DNA of 64,000 nt from the NCBI RefSeq assembly GCF_040183065.1, contig NC_091125.1:111996121-112060120 (forward strand), in the 5' to 3' direction. How positions within the stretch are numbered: the first letter of the stretch is position 1; each line of letters begins with the position of its first letter. The notes under the pieces are model-generated. The model made no database searches. It was not told the DNA's origin and saw only the letters and a list, made by a program, of their open reading frames with translations. This stretch comes from Periplaneta americana. Lineage: Eukaryota > Arthropoda > Insecta > Blattodea > Blattidae. The position numbers were made by a program, and so were the translations under genes. Below are positions 33,493 through 45,706 of the stretch, piece after piece.

Positions 33493-34894
33493 TAATTGAA
33501 GGGTTCAGAACCATAGTGGGCCAAGCGTCATTTACTAAAAGCGTAGAAAACAAGGGTTAAAATGAGTTATCTGTAGTAATCTCAGACCTCGAGTGACATT
33601 TATTAGGACTATTTCGTGAATAAAATAAAAATGTAAATAATATATCCCTAAAATTCGATCACAAAATGTTAATAATTGTATATTAATTAATACTTAACCT
33701 ATTCAGACATTGTGAAGTTGAAATACTCGTAGATGAATATCGATTATTGCAATAAAGAAATTCGATGTTATTATTCAGTAATGCCAATTGGGAAAAGCGA
33801 AATACAGGTTTAACAATGTTAATTACGTGTGCAGCACTTTTCTCTTATTATTATAATATAAATACATTTTCATTATCTGCTGAAATCCAATATAATTTAA
33901 AATCTTATAATTTAAACCTGATTAATAATGCTTATGTATTCACAGCGAGACATGTTACTACACAGTGAAGCCATCTCTGTATAGATAATTAAAACACGAA
34001 TTTATTACACCATACGGAAGGCAGTTTGATGAAATAGCTTGTATATATTACCATACAAGGTCTTTGTGTTTGATATGCGATGATGTTACATAAATTTGAA
34101 CATCTGACTTTCTATTAATTGTTTAATTTCATTCACAAAATACAAATTTTATAGGCTACAATTATAGGTTAAGTTACCTGTGGGAGCAGGACCAATGTCA
34201 GCTGTGCCTTATTTCGACCGTTACTCGTGCTACAGGAAAACATTTTTTATAGCTCGACAAACGCATTCTCGCTGTAGTGTGTAACGGAACTAAAGCTGCA
34301 TCTCACAGTTCAATATTCCAATCGCGTATGCGTGCAATCTGGGAAGAATATTGAAAGAATCAAGTTTAAAAGGTACGTTCAATTAAGATGCATGAAGATT
34401 TTGTGTCTACATGGTGCGCCGTTTTGAATGTCATCTTCATTCCGTAAATATATTAATTAATATTAAATATCTATATTGCATTCATTGCTCTAAAGTTGAA
34501 AGAAACGTTTAACCGTGTAGTTGCATCTTAATGTATTCATGATCATCAATTTACGGGGAAAGAGTTGGCGACAACGACTAAACAAAAGAACGACCATGCT
34601 ATAAATTGATAGCGATAAATCTAGTTGCAAAAATTATCGCAAAGTGTGACTGTGATTGGTTGGAATTCAAAATTTCATTACACTTCATTGGTCGAAAATG
34701 GAATGACGTCATATAAACGAAATAGTCACCATAATTCAATGGAAACATATAGCAAGTAATATAAAGTATGCACATTCAAACTAAATGATATGTGAATCTT
34801 CATTAAACTATGGTATTCACTTAACTTTAACTCTTGCTTTTTCCGATTTTAATACATGGCGCTTGGCCCACTATGGCTCTGAACCCTTCAATTA
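33493..34894. mobile_element. 1.4-kb TIR element of the TAATTGAAGGGTTCAGA family
   Basis: The left end TAATTGAAGGGTTCAGAACC and the right end GGCTCTGAACCCTTCAATTA are TIRs extending inward through AGTGGGCCAAGCG. The outer portions equal the 251-bp MITE at 6621-6871; the interior of about 1.1 kb is extra. No recognisable transposase frame is left inside. The superfamily is not determined. Confidence 0.72.
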
Positions 34895-35720
34895 CTAAAG
34901 TGAAGCCAAGGAAACTAAAGTAGGTAATTTCTTATCTTCCGAATTGCAGCGGTCAAGTTCACAGCAAATTGTCTGTATAATACGATCTCTTATTATATTG
35001 TAATAAATGAAAAGTCTTGTGCAGAAAAAATAATAGTGACTTACGATCTTGGTTTCCTAGGAACTAAACAAATAATTATTGTAATGACGAAGACAGGACA
35101 TCGTAACTGGAAAGTTTTCTCCTCGACACAGCGTCATTTTCTGCAATGACGAAGTCAAAAATACAGAGATAAACAATTACTCTTGCCAAGATGCAAACCT
35201 TTATAACGTGGAAAAAAATAATTATGTACACATCTAACACACACACCACACTCTCTGTTGAAACAATACAATATTTCCTGATTCATTTATAATGATTATC
35301 ATCAGGGACTAGCATTGCTTTTCGTGTTCTGCCATAGACTAGGCGTGAAGTCGTGTCATTTTGAGAGTGTGAACAGTGAATCCCGCTATTTTATTAACTC
35401 TCTAGTGATAATTCAAGAACCTTACAACAGTGGAAACGACAGAGACCAAAAGAATTAAGTTTATTTATTTATTTATTTTATTTTTATTTATTTATTATTC
35501 GAGCGTCCGAATAACTCGGTAGAAAAACTGGCTAAGGACTGGAATGTGCTGGGTTCAATCCCGGGTGGTGTCGAGATTTTTCTCGTTGCCAAAGCTTCCA
35601 GAATAGCCCCATTAATAAAATTCATACATAAAAATCGAAATAATTTTAATGGTATTCGCATAGTTATGAAACAAAAGGCATGAATTTTTTAAGAGTGTTT
35701 GAACCAAAATGCAACACTGC
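34895..35720. other. Mostly unrecognised; one worn tRNA-like segment
   Basis: 35498-35570 reads CGTCCGAATAACTCGG...CTGGGTTCAATCCCGGG, resembling an A-box/B-box pair (GGTTCAATCCC near 35551), likely a SINE head. The (ATTT)n run at 35460-35490 precedes it. Confidence 0.45.
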
Positions 35721-35724
35721 TACA

Positions 35725-36058
35725 GTATTTAATCATAGTAGTAATTTAGGCCCAAGAATATAACATAACAATTTTATATTTAAATATCCTAATCTTGTCA
35801 ATTTTAATAGTTCTAATATTAAATTTAAAAAGTTATGTATGGATTTTATAAAAATTGAAAAATTGTAAATTTAAATTTATATATTCTTATTGCGTAGTAG
35901 ACATAAGGCAAATTGTATTATATACTTCTTAATTTCAATTCATGAATCCGCCCCTGAGCACGAGCTCTAATCTTTCAGGGGCGAGCTAAAGTTTTTCTGT
36001 TTATTTATATTTTATGTTACAATTATTACCAAAATAAATAGATAAATAAATAAATTCT
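35725..36058 (+). mobile_element. LINE 3' end (same type as 18690-19135)
   Basis: Fragments of a C-terminal frame, including a piece reading like KYPNLVNF, are followed by the 3' UTR hairpin CGCCCCTGAGCACGAGCTC...TTTCAGGGGCG (35948-35980) and an AAAT-type tail (36030-36058). The hairpin matches the CCCGAGCACGAGC...GGGC hairpin of the 19-kb copy. Confidence 0.62.
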
Positions 36059-36229
36059 AAGGCCGAAATCATGAAAGTATGGAGCTACCTTCCTGCTCCC
36101 CGTGTTCCTTCACGGCTTGTAAAGAGAAAAACTTTATCTCATTTACTTACATATTTATTTATTTGGACAGGATTTATTATGCTTAGAAAAGAACATTGGT
36201 CTTGGCCACAAAGACAGAGACTAAGATAC

Positions 36230-36975
36230 AGACTGATTCTGGAGGAATACTGAGTAGAAAAGTTCGTATAAACATGTGTACAATATTAAATGAGCATGGA
36301 TATACAGCTGTTTACGCAAAACTAACCTTACAAGTGACAAGAAGGAAAGACAAATTACTTAATGATTACGCTGCTTATTTACACGGTATCATGTTCAACG
36401 CAGTTTTCCGTTCCATTGACAACAATAAGTGCTGCTCCCCTGAAGTCTTGTTTTTTCATGAGGGCAGAACTATTGATAACGCGGGCGATCAATTCGACCC
36501 TTGTGTTTATTTTGTTTTTATACACTTCGATTTTCATCCAGCCCCACAGAAAAATCAACAGGAGTAAGGTCTGGGGATCTTAGTGACCAAGGTACGTGAC
36601 CATCACTGCCGATCCATCGTTCAGGAAATATGAGATTTAGATGATGTGTCGCCTGACGGCTGAAATGTACATTGGGTCCGTCATACTGGAAGAACATATC
36701 CTTCCTCGTAGCCAAGGAAACTTCGAACAAGTGTTTCTTTACACCTTCTGCCCTCAGACGATCTCAGAAAGGCGACAACTATTATTCCTTTGTACGTAGT
36801 CACTTGTCCTTCCTTCATACCATTTGTAAGGCTTGCTATGCGTAACATTCAAACAGCTGTATCTCCACACCAATTAAAAATTGAACAATCATGTTTATAT
36901 GAACCTTTTCTATTCAGAATAATCCATAGTACTACCCCCTAAAATATTTACCATTCCTCCTTAAACACTCTGTAT
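36230..36975 (-). mobile_element. Mariner-type element with inverted ends and broken transposase
   Basis: The ends are inverted: AGTAGAAAAGTTCGTATAAA near 36250 and the complement of its relative TTTATATGAACCTTTTCTATTC near 36890, with ACAGCTG also mirrored. On the minus strand 36730-36518 encodes DMFFQYDGPNVHFSRQA, FPERWIGS and SLRSPDLTPVDF, i.e. the second-Asp region (normally QQDGAPPH) through the SPDL(T/N)P.DF block. Further upstream pieces are frameshifted. Non-functional. Confidence 0.75.
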
Positions 36976-36989
36976 ATTACAATTTTATA

Positions 36990-36998
<9 letters not shown>

Positions 36999-37044
<46 letters not shown>
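36999..37044. repeat. (ATT)n microsatellite
   Basis: About 15 ATT units next to the mariner relic. Confidence 0.88.
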
Positions 37045-37045
<1 letters not shown>

Positions 37046-37725
37046 CGAAATCAAGTTCCGCCTTATTTCTAATATATCAGTCGTATACAGTGGGAATGGC
37101 CACTTAAAAGACATCCCGTGAGACCAGTGCTATTTATTTATGATTGTTGGAAAATAATGGGGATTAGTATACTAAACGTAAGGATAATATTATTTTGAGG
37201 CAGAATTGTAATCTTTCATTTCCTTAGTTCACAAGTTAAAATCCCATATGCATATGCTCACTATCAGCTAAAGACGAAGTACATTATGTTAGCAATGCCT
37301 TAAGTATTAGTCTGTTAAATTTAGATTATTTTTAAATGTTGCAGCATATCGATGGTGTAGAAGAGCAACCTCGTATGTCAAAAATATTAACGAAATAAGA
37401 CTTCAAATGATTCCTATCTAAGACATTTTTGGAATCTTCTGCAAACATATTTTAAGTAAAGGCAAAGATATAAACTTCACAAAAAAATTATTAAATATCC
37501 TTTAATGTCTGGTATTTGTTGGTTTTAAATATATTCAAATGTTATTTCACTCTCTTGTAAAATTGAATTGTTCGACATAGACTTGCTGTTCTACACCACC
37601 GATATGTAATTGATTAGGTATTTTTATATAAAATAAGGCGCAAACCATATGAATTGCTCTCACAACAAAATAAAATCAAAATAAAAAATGAAACTAGAAA
37701 CAAACAAAAAAGTTATACCAATTTA
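37045..37725. other. No feature recognised
   Basis: AT-rich intronic-type sequence. GCATATCGATGGTGTAGA near 37345 is mirrored by CTACACCACCGATATGTA near 37593, with ATTTTTGGAATC between, so a loose inverted repeat about 260 bp across may be present. Confidence 0.4.
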
Positions 37726-37731
37726 TTTACA

Positions 37732-38781
37732 AGGTGGCCTACTTGACTTTTTCACCTCCGATAGCGTGTGAAATATTTAAGATATACACAAACTGACAAT
37801 TACAAGTTAAATTACATCGAAGAGGACATCTGATACACGTAATGTGTTTTTGTGCATGAAATAATTTTCAAGATATTAGAGTCCTTTCGTTTTTTAAATG
37901 GGAACCAACTAAGTTTTGTATTGCAAATGTTGCGTTAGCTCTGCCTAATAACAACCGACTATTTGAATGTCACCGGTAAGAGTTAATATTTATTTATTTA
38001 TTTATTTAACTAGCTAGCTAGTGAGTACAAATTACATTTATAAAATAAAAATATTTCTAGCCACTATCGTAAGAGCCAGGCTCGTGTACAGTGTGGTCTT
38101 AGTCAATAATATAACATAAAATTTACAAGGACAGTTTACAGAGTAAACATAAACATCGTCATAAACAACGTCTGACTCACCCTTCATTATAATTTTGACT
38201 TAATTGAAGATCGAATACACCCATAGTACTGTACACTATCCAATACAACCTTTATATCTTCAGTTCCTTACTGAACAATTGAACGATAAGACATCGGCGA
38301 GAAATATGATTGCACACCGGAGATTTTATGTTTTGTTTTTTGAGAATAATGGTTTATTTTTTATTATACACTACTTTTATGTATCACTTCATCATGTACA
38401 ACACTTCCATAGTATTGAAATGTACAGTACATTGTGATTGTGATTTAATTGACGCACAACTCTAACCAGAATTGTCCTCCTTCTGCTCGATCTTTGGTCA
38501 GACATTGTTTATGTTTACTCTTACCGGTGACTTTCAAACAGTCGGTAAAGTAGCCAGTTGTTATTAGACAGAGCTCATGCATTATTTGCAACACAAGACA
38601 CAGTTTGTTCCCATTTAGAAAAGAAAGTTGACTCTAATATCTTAAAAATTATTTCATATACAAAAAATGAATTACGTGTATCGGATGTCCCCTTCGATGT
38701 AGTTTAACTTGTAATTGTCGGTTTGTGCATATCTGAAATATTTCACACGCTATTGGAGGTGAAAGAGTCAAGTGGGTCACT
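37732..38781. mobile_element. Element with inverted repeats of about 250 bp
   Basis: The left arm 37732-37980 and right arm 38520-38781 are diverged reverse complements: CTACTTGACTTTTTCACCTCC mirrored by GGAGGTGAAAGAGTCAAGTG, GACAATTACAAGTTAAA by its mirror, and TCACCGGTAAGAG by CTCTTACCGGTGA. The spacer of about 540 bp holds an (ATTT)n run and no recognisable ORF. Class unknown. Confidence 0.75.
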
Positions 38782-39014
38782 CTATATTTGATATTTGTCA
38801 GTCAACTTTACAATTCATAGTTATGGTAGACCTTTACATTTCTGCTTTTCGATTCAATATGGTGGAATATACACTCATTGATAAAAAAAAAAAAGAAAAT
38901 GTAGAATGAAGCTTTAAGACAAAAGCTGGAAACTGACGTGAGAATCTAAATGAAATAATAGGAAAAATCAGCAACAGACAAAGATTAAGTAGGTCTACTG
39001 AAACGTTGTATATA

Positions 39015-39163
39015 CAGTCACGAAGCTCATACGCAGGGAATATGCATCCATAGGTAGTTGCTAACTACTAGGATCGCTACTATCGCCTTATCACAGACAA
39101 TGCGAAATAGTACCGGCACAGTCTATTGTTCCTAGTACCCTCACAACACGAGCTTCGTGACTG
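39015..39163. mobile_element. 149-bp MITE
   Basis: The left end CAGTCACGAAGCTC and the right end GAGCTTCGTGACTG are perfect 14-bp TIRs flanked by TATATA on both sides (39009-39014 and 39164-39169). There is no ORF. Confidence 0.78.
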
Positions 39164-39169
39164 TATATA

Positions 39170-40400
39170 CTGGACTGTGGTTAAACCGTGATGGCGACGA
39201 CGACGACGACTTTGTGGGTCGTATTCCTATAAACTAAAATTCGCTTCATCGTCTACACAAAATATTGTTTTCAACTCTGCATTACTTACATAATTCTTTC
39301 ACTCTATTAAAATTAAATAAAAATCCAATGTGTTCAATTATGTATTATCTACTACAATATTCTAGTCTTGATGATGTCACGTCCAAAGTAAAGACTTCTC
39401 AGCTTTTGTGGTGATGTGATTAAATTAAACTTCTTTGTTCTGAAATCCGTATAGTTACACATTTCAACCTTGGATTCTAACAAAGTGAGAATTTACAGTA
39501 TTGTACTCAACTAAGCAGTTTCAATCATAAGTATACGGTATTTGAAACGAATCCGTTATGTTATAATAATTATAATAGTGACACATAGATTCAAATTGCT
39601 GACTTCAATTTAGAATATTCGTGCAGCTGAGCTTACATAAACGTTAAGTGAAATAAATGTTGAGCAAGGTCAAGTAATTGACAAAGAACTTGAAGCTATT
39701 GTATCAAGGCTCGGTTGAGACACGCTGATAAGTAGTTCAGCTGTGTCCGCTCTTCGTTTCGCTTCACCGAAGCGGAGGAGAAAGGATACTTCACCACGTG
39801 ATGCCAGTGAATGACAACAAAAACTGATCTCGCTTTGGCGTACCGGTCTTGACCTTGTTGCACAAATCTCTGCGTTTTAATTAATATTCAGTTCCTTTTC
39901 TACAAGGTAAATGACGATCGTCATTACGGATTGATCTGTCGCTTGAAAGTTGTTTAGATAATCTATGTGCGCAAAAATGATAATTGCTGTTACACCAATC
40001 CCATTACGAATTCAAACACTCTTACGACAAAATAAGTAGTCCCGTGACGGTGTGTAGTATGGATTACTGATGGAGGATGAGACAAAGCCTGCTCCATTTA
40101 CTGTAGGTCCCTGATACCAGTGGTGTAGTCAAGAATGTAAGATGGTGAGGGGAAATTAACATGCAACATATTTAAAAGACAATAATAATTTTGTTTAATA
40201 CTAGCTATGGAATTTAAAATCAATTTAGACACCTCAAAAGTTGTTATAAAAAAATCCATTCTCCGTCACTACAGAGTGAATCAACAGACGCCAACCCTAA
40301 ATAAATCTAGTCATTTTGTTGGTAGTTTCATAATTTCTCTGAAAATCATCAGTAAATTTAAAACAACTTGTCAAGAGAAATATTCATTCACTCATTTAGT
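39170..40400. other. No gene recognised
   Basis: Mixed AT-rich sequence. GCGACGACGACGACGAC at 39193 is a short repeat. Open frames have no domain. Confidence 0.4.
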
Positions 40401-40404
40401 GTTC

Positions 40405-41350
40405 TGCCCAAGGGCAGGTCTTTCACTGCAAACCCAGCTTTCTCCAATCTTTCCTATTTTCTGCCTTCCCCTTTGTTTCCTCATATGATCCATATATCTT
40501 AATGTCATCTATCATCTGATATCTTCTTCTACTCCGAACTCTTCTCCCGTCCACCAGTCCTTCCAGTGCATCATTCAGTAGGCAGTTTCTTCTCAGCCAG
40601 TGTCCCAACCAAATCCTTTTCCTCTTCCTGATCAGTTTCAGCACCATTCTTTCTTCATCCTCTCTTTCCAACGCAGTTTCATTTCTTATTCTGTCTGTCT
40701 ACTTCACATGTGCCATTCTTCTCCATATCCACATTTCAAATGCTTCTATTCGCTTCTCTTCACTTCGTCGTAATATCCATGTTTCTGTCCCATACAATGC
40801 CAACTTCATAAAAAGCACTTCACTACTCTCTTCCTTAGTTATTTTTCCAGAGGTCCGCAGAAGATGCTCTTTTTTTATTTTCTATCCTCCTTTTGACTTC
40901 TTGGCAGCAGCTCATATTACTGCTTATGGTACACTCCAAGTATTTGAAGCTGTCCACTTGCTCTACTGCCTCATTTAGAATTCGTAAGTTTATCTTTTGC
41001 ATTTTTCTTCGTGTACCATACTCTTCGTCTTATTTGCATTTACTTCACCCCATACTCCTCACAGCTGTCATTTAGCTCCAGTAGCATATCCTTTAGTATC
41101 ATTTCCTCTTCTGTTAACAACGCCATATCATCGGCAAATCTTATGCACTTTATTCTTCCTCCTACTATCACTCCTCCCATGTTTTGAAAACAGTTCCTTA
41201 TTAAATCCTCCAAGTAGATGTTGAACAGGGTAGGTGATAAAGGACATCCTTGACGTAGGCTACTCCTCTCCTAATTTTACTTCCTCCTGATAGTTCTTCT
41301 CCTATCCTGACTTTGACTCGTTTCATTTCAAAACTTCTCAGTCTAAATAG
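40405..41350 (-). mobile_element. RTE-like LINE fragment, second family, heavily decayed
   Basis: The minus strand carries CP(L)SPTLFN-like text near 41240-41250, RFADDMALL near 41110-41140, MILKDMLLELNDSCEEYG at about 41105-41050 and NANKTKSMV, then a frameshifted C-terminal part with LGHWLRRN near 40590. The order motif B, YADD-like, linker, GHW..R matches RTE-type ORF2. Many stops. It ends near 40405 with GQNTK-stop. Confidence 0.65.
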
Positions 41351-42860
41351 CTAATTATTTAAATTGAATTCAATTTAAACAAAAAAACTCAATTTAGATA
41401 TTGAGGGGGAAGTCTGAAACCAGGCTTAATTGCATTTTAGATTTCACCTCCCACCCCTCAGCCACCACTACTTTGAAATTTCAAATGGCACCCCTATATT
41501 TTTATACTTAAATATGAAAGAGCATTCAATTCTTTTTACACTTCATTCATTTGTTTTCGCAGGTTTTGTTTTTTTTTATCGTCGCCTGGCAGCCTGGATT
41601 GTTCTTATTGTTGATTAGAGCTGAAGAGAATAAAGCTACAAAAACTTATTGAATATTTCATGTAATAGTTGTGTTTGTGTATTAAATTATTTTAAAATGG
41701 TGTATATTCTTCAAGAGAGAACATAAATAATCATTATTGATTAAATTTAGGAAATTACACAAAATAAGCTGTGTTTTCATCCTACAGTCAACTGATAGTA
41801 ACAAAAATACATAAATAATCATAATGTAAACTCAAGGATTCGATGGAGTCCTCCTAATACCTTTCTACCCGCGAAAGCATATTTCACCTCCTCAGACTGA
41901 TGCCACCTGTACCCCAGACACAATAGGCCGCACAGTTGTGAGTGAATACTATTGAAATGTTAATGAATATTACAGTGAAGAGTGACGGTGGAACGGTGAA
42001 GGGAAATTGGAAAACCTCGAGAAAACCCCTCAGAATTCTTGGCTTTGTATCAAAAGAAAACTTTTTTCAAGGAATGGTTTGAAATTTTGTTGAAAGGGAT
42101 GTTGGCATGTACCAGCATTATACACAAATCTCGATAAATATCTTTTTCATGTTTTATGTCTGATTTATGATCCTATAATTAAATATTTTCCATGTACATT
42201 TTGTTATTACACTGCTTTTGAAAGAATCGAGTTCTATCTGTTCTTATACTTTTTAACAATTTGCAAAATTCAGTGTTATTTTTTTCCTTTAATAAGAAAA
42301 TATTCCTTTCTGAACTTCTCTGTAAGTTCGTTCTGAAGGAAACGCTTCGTGCTCTTAATTTTCGACATGTTCCCAATAGTATGAATTATAAACTAGCGAA
42401 ATTAACATTAACACAAATATGCATGTATAAATAATCAAATAAATAAATGAAAAGAAATAAAATATGCTTGTTTACTCACAGGATCTCAAGTACGTGTGGT
42501 GATTGCAAGGACCCACGCCAAGCAGGATGAGAAAGTTGGTAATGTAATTTCTTACGAAACTAACTGTACTCTCACAGTGCCATCCCACCCCATGGATCAT
42601 GACGTCATGTATACTCCTTGCGTTCCAAACTTCAGTCTCGCGAATCGGTGACGCTAGGCCGCAGTCTGGTGATGATTATGATAATGAAAGGGCGGAGATT
42701 TTTGTCCTGCTCCTTCTGATCCTCGTTAAAATTACGAACAATATACAGTGACGTGACAGTAGGACTCTGTGGTCATGCAGCCAACATAAACAAGGTCAGC
42801 AATTAAAATGACATGTAACAGGCAATGAAAGGGATATAATAATATTTAATAATAATTTTA
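41351..42860. other. No gene recognised
   Basis: AT-rich sequence between two LINE relics. No domain or strong repeat. (TA)n-like ATATATAT occurs near 42862. Confidence 0.4.
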
Positions 42861-42879
42861 TTATATATATATACAGTAT

Positions 42880-43660
42880 ATATTCAGGATTCTACAGCTA
42901 CAGCCGTCTTCCTGTGCCAATCCTTCAAAGCTTCTGTCTTGTGCGTATTCAGTCCTCAACCCCCTCTTGTGCATGACCTCCATTACTTCGTTGTCCGAAG
43001 TTCTTTTTGGTCTACCTCTTCCTCTTCTTCCTGGAGGTTTCCACTGGTAAATTTGTTTAGGCCATCTATCTTCGCCCAATCTCATCAGATGACCAAACCA
43101 CTTCAAACTCTTATTTTCTATTCTATTTAACACTGTCTCTTCAGCATCCATTCTATGCCTAATTTCTTCATTTTTAATGTGGTCCAAGCGGGAGACTCTA
43201 GCACTTCGTCTCAAATAATCCATTTCTACGGCCAAAATTATTTTTCTATAATATGCATTCGTTACCCATATTTCACTTCCGTAGTTTAATACAGATTCAA
43301 CTAACATTTTTCCAATATATTTTTGGTATCCTTCCAAAGATGTTTATCCCACCATACAGAATTTAAACATGAAATAATTTTTTTACTTTGTTCAATTCGG
43401 TTTTTTATTTCCTCTTCGCTAATACCTTCTGGTTTAGTTAAAATTGTACCTAGGTATTTTGCCTGGTTAACTTGTTTAATTTCAATTTCATCATCTATAA
43501 CAATATTATAACTACTTTTAGTATTAATGGCCAAATATTCTGTCTTCTTATAATTTATAGAAAGACCCCAGGATTCATAAAATTTGTTTAATCTTTTGAC
43601 CATAAATTCTAAACCAAAAAGATCTTGGGCAATCACTATTATTAATTGCAATAAATTCAT
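42880..43660 (-). mobile_element. RTE-like LINE fragment, third family
   Basis: The minus strand reads LNKFYESWGLSINYKKTEYL, then KYLGTILTKPEGISEEEIKN and a frameshift near 43320. It continues YIGKMLVESVLNYGSEIWV and KSLKWFGHLMRLGEDRWPKQ, RGRPKRTSDNEV. This is the RT thumb-to-C-terminus of an RTE-type ORF2. The catalytic YADD lies just outside the preserved part (...IVIAQDL in its place). 5'-truncated. Confidence 0.78.
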
Positions 43661-44690
43661 TATGACTCATCTTGAATTTCCTGAAGTAGGCTAGTGACCT
43701 AAACGCTAAGAGAATTCATAGCTCGCTAACTTAATTGAGTTCTTCGAACAAGGAAATATATTACACATCCTCTTTTGAGTATAATTCACTACAATGAGGA
43801 AAGTTATTATCTAATAGGTGTGTCTCAGCACAAGGATTTATACTGAAGTGAAGTGCAGTGTTACGTGGAATCGTATTTATAGAAAATTATCTAACTAAAG
43901 GTTTGACAAGAAAAAATTGGAATCGGAAAGAGAAAGGAATTCCATGGACACACAATAATATTTAGATTCTAGATAAGTGAACTAACAGGTTTGTGCAGGG
44001 GCGCAAATTGTGTGAAAGGACGACCTCAGAGTCACCACGTGGCTGTTGCATAACGGCTACTTCCCACCTGTAATTAGTAAATAAATGCTTGAAGGCTAAT
44101 CCAAAATCCTGAGCACACACTTACCGTTGAGCTAACAGTAACACGAGGTCTGTCACGGAACAATGAGGGGCTAGGAACATTTCAATTCCATGAAGGATGT
44201 ATTGCACAGTAACGAAGGTAACCATATAGCCATATCACTGTTATGAGATCTGTCGCAGAACAAGGAGGAGCTGAGATAGAATCATTTCGAAGGGTGTATC
44301 CGCTTAGAATCAACGGTATCACTATTCTTTGTCGTGTCTTAAGGTTCCTCCTTAATCTCAATTCTATTATTCTACAGAGCACGAAGCCCCTGAAGGATTT
44401 GTGCAAGGAAACGTTGTGATTCCTTTTATTAGATCCGTATCTGGAACAGGTGGACCTCATATTCTATAATCGCTATTATCCACCCAACTGAAGAGAGGAA
44501 CCTGATGTCAACAAATGCACATGTAATGTCTCATGGTCATGATCAGCCACCTATCACAGTACATTCCTCGGTGTAAATGTTAAAATCCGATACCATATAT
44601 TATATTTTACCGTTTATTTTTTATTTCTAAATAAATAATGTAGTAAATTAATAAAATCTATGATAAATAAATCATTATATTTCTATTTTA
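43661..44690. other. No gene recognised
   Basis: The repeated words GATCTGTCGCAGAACAA(G)GAGGAGCTG and GGTCTGTCACGGAACAATGAGGGGCT (44250 and 44150) suggest an imperfect local duplication. No coding evidence. Confidence 0.4.
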
Positions 44691-44712
44691 AATATATTTA
44701 CCATAAGATTAC

Positions 44713-45264
44713 ATCCAGAATAAATATGGGAAATTCCTGTTATTATGCGGTTGAGAAGCTTTTATCATCCAATTTGTTGTCAAAAAATCTGAAAGTTAGA
44801 ATTTATAAAACAGTTATATTACATGTTGTTCTTTATGGTTGTGAAACTCGGAATATAGGTTAAGGGTCTTTGAGAATAAGGTGCTTAGGAAAATATCTGG
44901 GGCTAAGAGGGATGAAGTTACAGGAGAATGGAGAAAGTTACACAATATAGATCTGCACGCATTGTATTCTTCACCTGACATAATTAGGAACACTAAATCC
45001 AGACGTTTGAGATTGGCATGGTGTGTAGCACGTATGCGCGAATCCAGAAATGCATATAGAGTGTTAGTTGGGAGGCCGGAGGGAAAAAGACCTTTGGAGA
45101 GGCCGAGACGTAGATGGGAAGATAATATTAAAATAGATATGAGGGAGGTGGGATATGATGATAGAGACTGGATTAATCTTGCTCAGGATAGGGACAAATG
45201 GCGGGCTTATGTGAGGGCGGCAATGAACCTCCGGGTTCTTAAAAGCCAGTCAGTAAGTAAGTAT
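44713..45264 (+). mobile_element. RTE-like LINE 3' fragment, copy 3
   Basis: It reads [38 protein letters not shown], then loses part of the LTLREEHRL segment (deletion plus frameshift near 44850). It resumes with KISGAKRDEVTGEWRKLHN, RRLR and RPRRRWEDNIKIDMREV to ...MNLRVL. The tail CAGTAAGTAAGTATAA is the same type as in copies 1, 2 and 4. Confidence 0.82.
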
Positions 45265-45671
45265 AATTTTACATAATTCATTGTAATGTGAGACGGGTTG
45301 TAATACTTTACAGACGAGCTTCGCTTCCGAATGACGTCATTCTAGAGTCGTCGTCTTCCTGTCAGGGAAATTACGCTTCATTCAGACGGTACGGCAATCT
45401 GTCGAAATGGGAATTTATTCGAATCGACTTCGTGCTGATAGCAGTATACATACGGTTCAATTTTTTTTCGTGCACAAGTTTAATTTCATTAAATGCTTCG
45501 TAAACAATGGATGTGAATACGTTTCTGGTTCTGTATTGGTATCACCAACCAATAAAGTCATATCTTCTATATATTTGTTTGCTTGCTTTACCCCTTTGGT
45601 TTGTTATTAAAAAAACATTGTAGCTCACATCTGATTTCTTCCACGAGTTGGTAATGATTTTCCTATATATA

Positions 45672-45704
<33 letters not shown>
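45672..45704. repeat. (AC)n microsatellite
   Basis: About 16 AC units, ending at the left terminus of the fold-back element. Confidence 0.88.

Positions 45705-45706
<2 letters not shown>

Noticed and set aside
40207..40488. 93-codon plus-strand ORF
   Set aside because: It partly overlaps the minus-strand LINE relic and has no domain.
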